Assembly: GCA_021732895.1 (NCBI GenBank)
Contig: JAKFWE010000088.1
Location: 1-5,717, forward strand
Direction of reading: 5' to 3'
From: Allobosea sp.
Lineage (GTDB): Bacteria; Pseudomonadota; Alphaproteobacteria; Rhizobiales; Beijerinckiaceae
Length of the DNA: 5,717 nucleotides
Part shown: piece after piece, positions 1-5,717 of the stretch
How the letters are laid out: each line of letters opens with the position of its first letter
Numbering within the stretch: the first letter of the stretch is position 1
Notes under the pieces: generated by a model
Databases searched by the model: none
The model's input: only the letters and a program-made list of their open reading frames with translations
What the model was told of the DNA's origin: nothing
Program-made: the position numbers and the translations under genes

Positions 1-727
<727 letters not shown>

Positions 728-735
728 TGTCATCT

Positions 736-740
736 CTCCC
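736..740 (-). promoter_or_regulatory. Ribosome binding site deciding the oxoprolinase start
   Basis: On the minus strand GGGAG occupies 740-736. It lies 8 nt before the ATG at 727 and 2 nt before the ATG at 733, so 727 is the better start. A second GGAG at 747-744 lies 10 nt before 733 and keeps that alternative open. Confidence 0.5.
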
Positions 741-771
741 AAGCTCCGTCGCCAGCGCGAGGCGGGGCTGA

Positions 772-783
772 GAAATGCATTTC
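772..783. repeat. Perfect 12-bp palindrome GAAATGCATTTC
   Basis: The 12 bases read identically on both strands, and the symmetry ends at the flanking A residues (771 and 784). It sits on the oxoprolinase side of the divergent region, about 45 nt from that gene's ATG, where a bound repressor could block its transcription. Function is inferred. Confidence 0.5.
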
Positions 784-789
784 ATTGTC

Positions 790-805
790 AAAACGTCAAC
801 GTTTT
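790..805. repeat. Inverted repeat AAAACGT-CA-ACGTTTT (16 bp), candidate operator
   Basis: Two exact 7-bp arms (790-796 and 799-805) surround a CA centre. The size and AT-rich arms are typical of sites for dimeric winged-helix regulators such as MarR. It lies near the middle of the divergent region and overlaps the inverted repeat at 795-819. Confidence 0.55.
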
Positions 806-819
806 ATCGTCACGTTGAC
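795..819. repeat. Inverted repeat GTCAACGT-N9-ACGTTGAC
   Basis: Exact 8-bp arms at 795-802 and 812-819 are separated by 9 bp. The left arm shares bases with the 790-805 palindrome, so the two sites may be alternative or cooperative half-site pairings. The right arm overlaps a TTGACA -35-like hexamer (815-820), a position suited to repression of the TRAP operon. Confidence 0.5.
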
Positions 820-843
820 ATTTACATTTTCGTAACGTTAGCT
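815..843 (+). promoter_or_regulatory. Possible promoter of the TRAP operon (good -35, poor -10)
   Basis: A consensus TTGACA lies at 815-820. A 17-nt spacing leads to TTAGCT (838-843), which matches the -10 consensus poorly. A strong -35 with a weak -10 may be genuine in a GC-rich alphaproteobacterium, or the TTGACA may be only part of the operator. No convincing promoter was found for the minus-strand gene. Confidence 0.3.
833..840. repeat. Perfect 8-bp palindrome TAACGTTA
   Basis: A short exact palindrome at the edge of the AT-rich island shares the AACGT core seen at 792-796 and its complement in 799-803. On its own it could be chance. Its shared core and position make it a possible further half-site. 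Confidence 0.35.
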
Positions 844-898
844 CTCGGTCCGGCAGGCCGGCTCGCGCCCGCCCCAGTTCGAACGGGAGGTATCCATC

Positions 899-1876
899 AT
901 GCATGCATACGCCAGGATCGCCGGCACATTCTTCCTCGCAGCCACGCTCGGGGGGCCAGCCGCCGCCCAGACGCGCTGGGACATGCCGACGCCCTATCCG
1001 GACGGCAATTTCCACACGAAGAACATCGCCAGCTTCGCACAGGACGTGAAGACGGCCACCGGCGGGGCGCTCGAAATCCGGCTGCACACGGCCGGCTCGC
1101 TGCTCAAGCACCCCGAGATCAAGCGCGGCGTCCGCCAGGGCACCGCCCAGATCGGCGAGGTGCTGATCTCGCTGCACGCCAACGAATCGCCGGTCTACGG
1201 GTTGGACTCGGTGCCCTTCCTCGCGACCTCCTATGACGGCGCGCGCAAGCTTTACGAGGCGCAGCGCCCGGCGCTGGAGAAGCGCCTCGCGGAAGAGGGG
1301 CTGGTGCTGCTCTTCTCCGTGCCGTGGCCGCCGCAGGGCGTCTACGCCAAGAAGCTGATCAGCTCGGTCGACGACCTCAAGGGCCTCAAGTTCCGCACCT
1401 ACAATCCCGGCACCGGCCGCATCGCGGCGCTCGCCGGGGCGGTTCCGGTCCAGATCGAGGTGCCCGACCTGCCGACCGCCTTCGCCACCGGGCGCGTCGA
1501 GGTCACGATCACCTCGGGCTCGACCGGTGTCGAGGCGCGGTTCTGGGATTTCGTCTCGCATTATCACGACACGCAGGCCTGGCTGCCGCGCAACATGGTC
1601 TTCGTCAACAAGGCCGCCTGGGACGGGCTGTCGGCCGATCTCCGAGGCAAGGTCCTGGACGCGGCCAAGGCGGCCGAGGCGCGGGGCTGGGAGGCTTCGG
1701 TGGTCGAGACCAACCAGCGGCTCCAGCAGTTGCGCGACAGCAAGATGACCGTCGTCTCCCCGGCTCCGGCCGGGCTGCTCGACGGGCTCAAGAAGATGGG
1801 CGTCGAACTCAGCGCCGAATGGGAGAAGGCCGCCGGCGCCGAAGGCGCGGCGATCCTCTCCGCCTATCGCAAGTAA
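899..1876 (+). CDS. dctP: TRAP transporter solute-binding protein, DctP family
   Basis: This 325-residue periplasmic receptor captures a carboxylated substrate and delivers it to the membrane subunits encoded downstream. A signal peptide is visible: M1-HAYAR, a hydrophobic core about 7-19, then AAA at 21-23 with likely cleavage before Q24. The mature part starts WDMPTPYPDGNFHTKN. It has the family's HPEIKRGV..GTAQIGE segment (71-87) and a KGLKFRTYNP segment (161-170), in which R166 sits where TRAP receptors carry the arginine that binds the substrate carboxylate. The GAVPVQIEVPDLPTAFATGRV stretch (180-200) matches the conserved 'L..G.vD' region, with the usual VDG replaced by VEV. Length is normal. 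Start: ATG 899 follows GGGAGG by 8 nt. The symbol denotes the family. The substrate is unknown; the neighbouring oxoprolinase makes 5-oxoproline or a related ring compound a candidate. Confidence 0.93.
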   Translation: MHAYARIAGTFFLAATLGGPAAAQTRWDMPTPYPDGNFHTKNIASFAQDVKTATGGALEIRLHTAGSLLKHPEIKRGVRQGTAQIGEVLISLHANESPVYGLDSVPFLATSYDGARKLYEAQRPALEKRLAEEGLVLLFSVPWPPQGVYAKKLISSVDDLKGLKFRTYNPGTGRIAALAGAVPVQIEVPDLPTAFATGRVEVTITSGSTGVEARFWDFVSHYHDTQAWLPRNMVFVNKAAWDGLSADLRGKVLDAAKAAEARGWEASVVETNQRLQQLRDSKMTVVSPAPAGLLDGLKKMGVELSAEWEKAAGAEGAAILSAYRK

Positions 1877-1883
1877 GCCGCGT

Positions 1884-1911
1884 CCGGAGCCCGCCCGTCG
1901 GCGGGCTCTGG
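1884..1911 (+). promoter_or_regulatory. Strong intercistronic hairpin between receptor and membrane subunit genes
   Basis: A perfect 9-bp stem (1887-1895 with 1900-1908) closes a CGTC loop. It extends to 12 pairs (1884-1911) through one G-U pair. It starts 7 nt after the receptor stop codon and has no following T-run, so it is more likely an mRNA 3'-end stabiliser or partial attenuator than a full terminator. Such an element would leave more receptor than permease mRNA, as TRAP systems require. Confidence 0.6.
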
Positions 1912-1953
1912 TCCGGGTTGCGCACCTCATCAGTCGTCTCGGGAGGGCGCGCC

Positions 1954-2511
1954 ATGCGGCCCGTGCTGTCAATCGTCTACGCGGCCGCACTCTGGCTCGC
2001 CGCGCTGTGCCTCCTCGCCATCGTCGCGCTCGTCCTCGCGCAGGTCGGGGGACGCATCCTCGACAACGGCCTGCGCGCCCTGGGCCGGCCGGTCCTCGGC
2101 TTCCAGATTCTCTCGCTCTCGGAGATCGCCGGCTTCCTGCTCGCCGGGGCCAGTTTCCTCGCGCTCGGGCCGAGCCTCAAGGCCGGCGCCCATATCCGGG
2201 TGACGATGGCGCTGTCGCCGATGCCGGCGCGGATGCGCCGCGCCGTCGAGACGGCCGCCGCCGCGATCGGCCTCGTCGTCGCCGCCTACCTGACCTGGCA
2301 TCTCGCCGCGCTCGCGCTCGAGAGCTGGCGCTTCAACGAACTCTCGATCGGCCTCGTGCCGATCCCGCTGGTCTGGCCGCAGATTCCGCTCGTTCTCGGC
2401 GCCGCCGTGCTGGCGGTCGCGCTCGCCGACGAACTGGTGCAGGTCGCGACCACGGGCGATTTCAGTTTCCGGACGATGGAAGACGCCGTCGCGCTCGGCA
2501 AGGAAGGCTGA
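1954..2511 (+). CDS. dctQ: TRAP transporter small permease subunit, DctQ family
   Basis: This 185-residue inner-membrane protein partners the large permease in TRAP uptake. Four hydrophobic segments are visible at about residues 5-31, 52-72, 98-122 and 136-159, the normal DctQ topology. The GAHIRVTM motif (78-85) after the second helix and the PIPLVWPQIPL stretch (about 126-136) before the fourth helix are family hallmarks. Start: ATG 1954 is preceded by GGGAGG (1941-1946) at 7 nt. The frame stays open far upstream through the receptor gene, but that stretch is Arg/Gly/Pro-rich shadow sequence. The permease gene begins 5 nt after this stop codon, so translation is probably coupled. Confidence 0.92.
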   Translation: MRPVLSIVYAAALWLAALCLLAIVALVLAQVGGRILDNGLRALGRPVLGFQILSLSEIAGFLLAGASFLALGPSLKAGAHIRVTMALSPMPARMRRAVETAAAAIGLVVAAYLTWHLAALALESWRFNELSIGLVPIPLVWPQIPLVLGAAVLAVALADELVQVATTGDFSFRTMEDAVALGKEG

Positions 2512-2516
2512 GGCCG

Positions 2517-3818
2517 ATGGAACTGATCCCGTTCGCCTTCTTCCTGATCGTCTTTCTGCTGGCGACGCTCGCCGGCGGCCTGTGGATCGCGCTCGGCCTC
2601 GGCCTCGTCGGCTTCGTCGCCATGGCGCTGAAGGTCGCGGCCGCTCCCGGCCCGGTGCTGGCGACGGCGATCTGGCAGTCGCTCACCTCCTGGGACCTGA
2701 CCGCGCTGCCGATGTTCGTGCTGATGGGCGAGATTCTTTACCGGACGCGGGTGGCGGAAGATCTCTTCGCCGGGCTCGCTCCCTGGATCCAGCGGGTCCC
2801 CGGCCGTCTGCTGCATGTCAACGTGCTCGGCTGCACGGTCTTCGCCGCCGTCTCCGGCTCGTCGGCGGCGACCTGCGCCACGATCGGGCGGATTTCGCTC
2901 CCGGAGCTTTCGCGACGCGGCTACGACCAGAGCCTGTCGATCGGGACGCTGGCGGGCTCCGGCACGATCGGCCTGATGATCCCGCCCTCGATCATCATGA
3001 TCGTCTACGCCTCGGCGACCGAACAGTCCGTCGCGCGCATGTTCATCGCCGGCGTCATGCCCGGGCTGCTCCTCGCCGCCCTGTTCTCGGGCTACATCGT
3101 CGGCTGGGCGCTGCTGAACCGCGACCGCATGCCGCCGCGCGATCCCCGGACCAGTCTGGCGCAGAAGCTGCCGCCGACGCTGCGGCTGCTGCCGGTCGTC
3201 CTCCTCATCCTGGGCGTGATCGGCTCGATCTACGCCGGGCTCGCTTCGGCGACGGAGGCGGCGGTCGTCGGCGTCTTCCTGTCCGTGCTGCTGTCGCTGG
3301 CGCAGGGAACCGCGAGCCGCGCCAGCCTGACGGATGCGCTGCTCTCGGCGACGCGCACCTCCTGCATGATCTGCTTCATCCTCGCCGGCGCGGCCTTCCT
3401 CACCGCCGCGATGGGCTTCACCGGCGTTCCCCGCGCACTGGCGGAATGGATCGGCTCATTCGGCCTGCCGAACTGGCAGTTGCTCGTCGCGCTGACGCTG
3501 TTCTTCATCCTGCTCGGCTGCTTCCTCGACGGCATCTCGATGGTGGTGCTGACGACCTCGATCATCCTGCCGCTGGTTCAGCAGGCGGGCTTCGACCTGA
3601 TCTGGTTCGGCATCTACATCGTGCTCGTGGTCGAGATGGCGCAGATCACCCCGCCGGTCGGTTTCAACCTGTTCGTGCTCCAGAGCCTGACCGGGCGCAA
3701 CATCGTGCAGCTCGGCCTCGCGGCGCTGCCGCTCTTCCTGATGATGGCGCTCGCGATCGCGCTGATCGCGGCCTTTCCGCAGATCGCGCTCTGGCTGCCC
3801 TCGCAGATGCTGGACTGA
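2517..3818 (+). CDS. dctM: TRAP transporter large permease subunit, DctM family
   Basis: This 433-residue polytopic inner-membrane protein forms the ion-coupled transport channel. It is hydrophobic throughout and has the expected DctM motifs: SGSSAAT (113-119) followed by ISLPELSRRGYD, GSGTIGLMIPPS (147-158), the TEAAVVG segment (246-252), GCFLDGIS (334-341) and ITPPVGFNLFVL (377-388). Length is typical (about 425-435). Start: ATG 2517 has AAGGAAGG (2500-2507), which lies inside the end of the small-subunit gene, 9 nt upstream. The open frame upstream of this ATG is Arg-rich shadow of the small subunit. No frameshift or missing segment was seen, so the transporter looks functional. Confidence 0.95.
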   Translation: MELIPFAFFLIVFLLATLAGGLWIALGLGLVGFVAMALKVAAAPGPVLATAIWQSLTSWDLTALPMFVLMGEILYRTRVAEDLFAGLAPWIQRVPGRLLHVNVLGCTVFAAVSGSSAATCATIGRISLPELSRRGYDQSLSIGTLAGSGTIGLMIPPSIIMIVYASATEQSVARMFIAGVMPGLLLAALFSGYIVGWALLNRDRMPPRDPRTSLAQKLPPTLRLLPVVLLILGVIGSIYAGLASATEAAVVGVFLSVLLSLAQGTASRASLTDALLSATRTSCMICFILAGAAFLTAAMGFTGVPRALAEWIGSFGLPNWQLLVALTLFFILLGCFLDGISMVVLTTSIILPLVQQAGFDLIWFGIYIVLVVEMAQITPPVGFNLFVLQSLTGRNIVQLGLAALPLFLMMALAIALIAAFPQIALWLPSQMLD

Positions 3819-3823
3819 GCGCC

Positions 3824-4354
3824 ATGGCCTCCTCGGACAGCGACACCGCCCATCTCGGCCCGATCGTCTCGTCAGGCCACCTCGCCTCGGGCGCGATGCC
3901 GGCGCTGTCGGAGTTCGAGTTCGCGCTGTCGATGAGCGTGCACGCCTTCCAGCGCTGGATGGTGCGCTGCATGGCCGCCGCCGGCCTGCCCGATCTCTCG
4001 CCGCTCGACGTGCTGGTGCTGCACAACGTCAACCACCGGGCCAAGCCGAAGCGGCTGGCCGACATCTGCCTCGTGCTCAACATCGAGGACACCCATGTGG
4101 TGAACTATGCGCTGAAGAAGCTCGAGCGGCTGAAGCTGATCCGGGCCGGCCGCAAGGGCAAGGAGAAGACCGTGGCGATGACGCCGGCGGGCGAGGAGGC
4201 GTGCAGGCGCTACGCCCAGGTGCGCGAGCAGCTTCTGGTCAGGGCGGTGCTGGGCACCGGCCTGGACCCGGCCCGCCTTTCCGGGATCGCCGCCGCGATG
4301 CGCTCGCTCTCGGGGCAATACGACCAGGCGGCGCGGGCGGCGGCGAGCCTGTAG
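3824..4354 (+). CDS. MarR-type winged-helix transcriptional regulator
   Basis: This 176-residue cytoplasmic DNA-binding protein belongs to a MarR-like winged-helix family often found beside transporters in Hyphomicrobiales. About 28 residues of poorly structured N-terminus are followed by a helix with SEFEFALS and FQRWMVRCMAAAG (29-54), then LSPLDVLVLHNVNHR (58-72). The winged helix has RLADICLVLNIEDTH (77-91), recognition helix about 90-103 (VVNYALKKLERL), and a basic wing RAGRKGKEKTVAMT (107-120). A C-terminal dimerisation helix ends at SLSGQYDQAARAA (161-173). The start at ATG 3824 lies 5 nt after the permease stop with no clear ribosome site, so translation is probably coupled to the permease. 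Co-transcription with the TRAP genes suggests it controls them, perhaps sensing the imported compound. The ligand is unknown. Confidence 0.88.
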   Translation: MASSDSDTAHLGPIVSSGHLASGAMPALSEFEFALSMSVHAFQRWMVRCMAAAGLPDLSPLDVLVLHNVNHRAKPKRLADICLVLNIEDTHVVNYALKKLERLKLIRAGRKGKEKTVAMTPAGEEACRRYAQVREQLLVRAVLGTGLDPARLSGIAAAMRSLSGQYDQAARAAASL

Positions 4355-4398
4355 CTGTCCGAGGGACGAAGCTGCGCGGTGAGCAATCAAGCAGGCGC

Positions 4399-4433
4399 GG
4401 GGAACCCTCTCCCATCCGGGAGAGTGGTTCCCC
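4399..4433. repeat. Strong REP-like hairpin
   Basis: Outer arms GGGGAACC (4399-4406) and GGTTCCCC (4426-4433) and inner arms CTCTCCC (4407-4413) and GGGAGAG (4418-4424) form a 15-bp stem with a single bulged T (4425) and an ATCC loop. It lies 45 nt after the regulator stop. There is no T-run, so it may act as an mRNA 3' end or a bidirectional stop. The CTCTCCC/GGGAGAG core resembles dispersed intergenic palindromes common in alphaproteobacterial genomes, from recollection. Confidence 0.65.
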
Positions 4434-4501
4434 CCGCCCTTCGCCGCGCGTACGGAAAACCCCGCCGGCTCATCGCCGCGAGGGTTCCGGCAGTCCTCCC
4501 C

Positions 4502-4525
4502 GAGGGGATGCGCGAGGGGATGCGC
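4502..4525. repeat. Tandem duplication, two exact copies of a 12-bp unit
   Basis: GAGGGGATGCGC occurs at 4502-4513 and again immediately at 4514-4525 without change. Two copies are enough to suggest slippage, but it has no evident function. Confidence 0.6.
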
Positions 4526-4557
4526 GGGACGATGAGGGCGTCGCAGTCGACGGCTGC

Positions 4558-4587
4558 GAGCCGATGTCGAAGTCGAGCCGATGTCGA
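4558..4587. repeat. Direct repeat of 13 bp with 17-bp period
   Basis: GAGCCGATGTCGA at 4558-4570 recurs exactly at 4575-4587, with AAGTC-like spacer bases between them. It lies 32 nt after the 12-bp tandem repeat, within the same gene-free stretch. Confidence 0.55.
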
Positions 4588-4661
4588 GCAGCGTCAACGG
4601 CCGCCCTCCCCGTCCCGCGAGCGGTTCTCTGGGGGCCCGTCGTCGATGGGAGTCCGGCGAG

Positions 4662-4690
4662 GACCCGGGCCTGCCTGTTTCGGCCCGGTC
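4662..4690. terminator. Weak hairpin, possible terminator between converging genes
   Basis: GACCCGGGCC (4662-4671) pairs with GGCCCGGTC (4682-4690) in a 9-bp stem with one bulged C, around a 10-nt loop. No T-run follows on either strand, so a terminator role is supported mainly by position. Such GC stems arise easily by chance in this composition. Confidence 0.25.
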
Positions 4691-4748
4691 GACGAACGGC
4701 GCCTTCATGGCCCCGGGCCAGCGACGGCCGCGACCATGAACACCGCAA

Positions 4749-4798
4749 CTCCGCCCGGCCGCACGACGCCTCGCGACAGCCCCCTTGGTCGGGCGGAG
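4749..4798. repeat. Inverted repeat CTCCGCCCG / CGGGCGGAG
   Basis: Exact 9-bp arms (4749-4757 and 4790-4798) are separated by 32 nt, about 60 nt beyond the 3' end of the SRPBCC gene. It could form a long stem-loop at the end of that minus-strand mRNA, but G+C-rich arms of this size can be chance. Confidence 0.25.
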
Positions 4799-4857
4799 CG
4801 GGGGGATTATGTGGTCGGATCGAGGGTGCGGGGATAAGTGCGGCCGGATGAGGTCGG

Positions 4858-5406
4858 TCAGGCTCCTTTCTGCATCTGCGCATACTCGGCCTCGAGCCCG
4901 GCATGCACCGACCAGAAGCCGCGCGGCTTCGTTCCCAGGAGCTTGTCCTCGAGCAGGCCGAGATGCAGGTGCCAGCCGCTGGAGACCATCGCCATGCGCG
5001 CCTTCGTCGCCAGCCGTCGATGGGTCAGCACGAGGCGGACCCTGCCGCCCTCTTCCGAGAGCACGAACTCGACGTCGGAGTCAGGCTCGCCCATGCCCAC
5101 CCAGTTGAAGGCGAAGCGGCGCGGCGGCTCCCACGCCGTCACCGTGGCGCCCATCATCGCGCCCTCGTCGTTCATCTTGCGAGCGCTTTCCGGCGGCGGC
5201 TCGTCGGTGATCTGCGAGTGCTTGAAGAACAGCGCGACATGCCCGCCGAGGCGCGGTTCGGTCTCGCCGCCGCAGAACCAGGTCGCGCGCTTGTCGCCTT
5301 CGACCAGAAAGGCCCAGACCCGCTCGATCGGCCCCGGCAGCAGCCGCTCGAAGCGCACCGCGCCGCTTTCCAGAACCACGCCATACTCACCTGTCGCCAC
5401 TGTCAT
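4858..5406 (-). CDS. SRPBCC / AHSA1-type (START-like) ligand-binding protein
   Basis: This 182-residue soluble protein has the helix-grip fold of the AHSA1 family. The start of the domain is seen as VRFERLLPGPIERVWAFL (17-34), followed by the WFCGG segment (43-47) and GGHVALFF (54-61). AWEPPRRFAFNW (91-102), SDVEFVLSEEGGRVRLVLTHR (110-130) and GWHLHLGLLEDKL (144-156) complete the usual strand pattern and C-terminal helix. Start: ATG 5406 has GGAG (5416-5413) 6 nt upstream. An ATG at 5418 (MERVMTV) is in frame but has no such site, and the frame upstream of it is shadow of the regulator gene. It overlaps the ArsR gene by 20 nt, so the two are translated from one mRNA. Ligand and function are unknown for most members. 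Confidence 0.88.
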   Translation of the reverse strand: MTVATGEYGVVLESGAVRFERLLPGPIERVWAFLVEGDKRATWFCGGETEPRLGGHVALFFKHSQITDEPPPESARKMNDEGAMMGATVTAWEPPRRFAFNWVGMGEPDSDVEFVLSEEGGRVRLVLTHRRLATKARMAMVSSGWHLHLGLLEDKLLGTKPRGFWSVHAGLEAEYAQMQKGA

Positions 5407-5717
5407 CACTCGCTCCATCGGCTTCTGCGGCTTTCGCCAGTTGCTCTTCCAGCAGGTCGAGATGCGGGTTCCAGAAACCGCGCACCTTGCGGACCCATGC
5501 ATCGAATTCGTCGAGCCCGGCCGGATCGAGCCGGTAGATCCGGCGCTGGCCTGCGACCTCGACCGTGACCAGCCCGGCCTCGCGCAACACCTTGAGATGC
5601 TGCGAGATAGCCGGCGAGCTCACGCTGAACCGCGCCGTGATCTCGCCGGCGGCCAGCGCCTGCGCCCCCAGCATCTCGACGATGCGGCGGCGGGTCGGGT
5701 CGGACAAAGCGAGGAAG
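5387..5717 (-). CDS. ArsR-family winged-helix regulator, N-terminus beyond the right edge
   Basis: The gene is open at the right edge, and 109 codons before the stop are visible. The first visible residues are FLALSDPTRRRIVEML, the classic first helix of ArsR regulators. This means the TTG at 5707 is an internal Leu codon and the true start lies outside. The helix-turn-helix includes GEITARFSVSSPAISQHL (24-41 of the visible part) and KVLREAGLVTVEV, followed by the wing GQRRIYRLD (56-64). No cysteine or histidine metal-binding pair is visible, so it is not an arsenic sensor of the classical type. The C-terminus FWNPHLDLLEEQLAK is typical of ArsR proteins paired with AHSA1 proteins. The gene overlaps the downstream SRPBCC gene by 20 nt. 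It probably autoregulates this pair from a promoter outside the window, by inference. Confidence 0.9.
   Translation of the reverse strand, partial: FLALSDPTRRRIVEMLGAQALAAGEITARFSVSSPAISQHLKVLREAGLVTVEVAGQRRIYRLDPAGLDEFDAWVRKVRGFWNPHLDLLEEQLAKAAEADGASDDSGDR
5413..5416 (-). promoter_or_regulatory. Ribosome binding site deciding the SRPBCC start
   Basis: GGAG on the minus strand (5416-5413) lies 6 nt before ATG 5406, inside the end of the ArsR gene. It overlaps the alternative ATG at 5418, which argues for the shorter protein. Confidence 0.5.

Larger units (their letters stand above)
728..898. promoter_or_regulatory. Divergent intergenic regulatory region with AT-rich palindromic island
   Basis: This 171-bp gap lies between the 5' ends of the oxoprolinase gene (minus) and the TRAP receptor gene (plus), so it must hold promoters for both. 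Bases about 772-840 are strikingly AT-rich against a GC-rich background and contain several exact palindromes (listed separately), with ACGT recurring at 793, 799, 812 and 835. Bases 841-898 are a GC-rich leader ending in the receptor gene's GGGAGG (885-890), 8 nt before its ATG. The layout fits one regulator acting on both directions. The MarR-type protein encoded at 3824-4354 is the obvious local candidate, by inference. Confidence 0.7.
4355..4857. other. 503-bp gap between converging units, no convincing gene
   Basis: Bases between the regulator stop (plus) and the SRPBCC gene stop (minus) hold only Arg/Pro/Ser-rich open frames on both strands, without ribosome sites, start contexts or any family motif I recognise. 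Codon composition looks like random GC-rich sequence. It contains a strong hairpin (4399-4433), two short direct repeats (4502-4525, 4558-4587) and weaker inverted repeats (4662-4690, 4749-4798). Transcription from both sides must end here, though no terminator with a T-run is visible. No tRNA or IS end was seen. Confidence 0.6.

Noticed and set aside
788..1990. 400-residue minus-strand open frame opposite the TRAP receptor gene
   Set aside because: It is Arg/Gly/Asp-rich with no recognisable motif, and lies antisense to a gene with a clear signal peptide, ribosome site and family motifs. High G+C at third positions routinely produces such frames.
2582..3823. Long in-frame extension upstream of the MarR-type regulator
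   Set aside because: The extension is the out-of-frame reading of the permease gene (Arg/Asp/Ala-rich), and the regulator's own ATG directly follows the permease stop.
4502..4587. CRISPR-like array
   Set aside because: There are two unrelated repeats with only two copies each, no regular spacers and no nearby cas genes.
3872..4708. 278-residue minus-strand open frame across the regulator and the gap
   Set aside because: It is dominated by Arg, Pro and His, has no ribosome site or motif, and is antisense to a well-supported regulator gene.
4379..4837. 152-residue plus-strand frame in the gene-free stretch
   Set aside because: It is Arg/Pro/Ser-rich with no family resemblance or ribosome site. 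It also reads through the REP-like hairpin and both short repeats, which is unlikely for a coding region.
5705..5707. TTG as start codon of the ArsR gene
   Set aside because: The codons before it continue the conserved FLALSDPTRR helix, so it is an internal leucine and the gene begins beyond the window.

Overview
The window is GC-rich (by eye about two thirds G+C, third codon positions almost all G or C). The families and codon use suggest an alphaproteobacterium, most likely of the Hyphomicrobiales (Bosea/Methylobacterium/Rhizobium type). That placement is inferred from style and family resemblance, not from a marker gene. Six protein genes are supported. Two run off the window edges.

Left part (1-898). 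The 5' end of a 5-oxoprolinase (OPLAH-type hydantoinase/oxoprolinase) gene is read on the minus strand and leaves the window at base 1. It is separated from the next gene by a 171-bp divergent intergenic region. Inside this lies an AT-rich island (about 772-840) packed with short palindromes, the best operator candidate in the window.

Centre (899-4354). A complete tripartite TRAP transporter operon lies on the plus strand: periplasmic solute receptor (DctP family), small four-helix membrane subunit (DctQ family) and large multi-helix permease (DctM family). A MarR-type winged-helix regulator follows 5 nt after the permease. A strong GC hairpin separates the receptor gene from the membrane genes, as expected if the receptor is made in excess. 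The simplest reading is a small catabolic unit: the TRAP system imports a carboxylated compound, the divergent oxoprolinase opens a lactam or hydantoin-type ring, and the MarR protein controls both from the shared palindromic region. 5-oxoproline (pyroglutamate) is a reasonable candidate substrate, but this is inferred from gene neighbourhood only.

Right part (4355-5717). A 503-bp stretch without a convincing gene lies between converging transcription units. It holds a strong REP-like hairpin, two short direct repeats and weaker inverted repeats. On the minus strand an ArsR-family regulator (N-terminus beyond the right edge) overlaps by 20 nt a SRPBCC/AHSA1-type ligand-binding protein gene. 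This is a common paired arrangement and looks unrelated to the TRAP locus.

No RNA gene, insertion sequence, CRISPR array or phage gene was seen. The window is mostly ordinary metabolism and transport. The points most worth checking are the palindromic divergent region and the possible oxoproline link.
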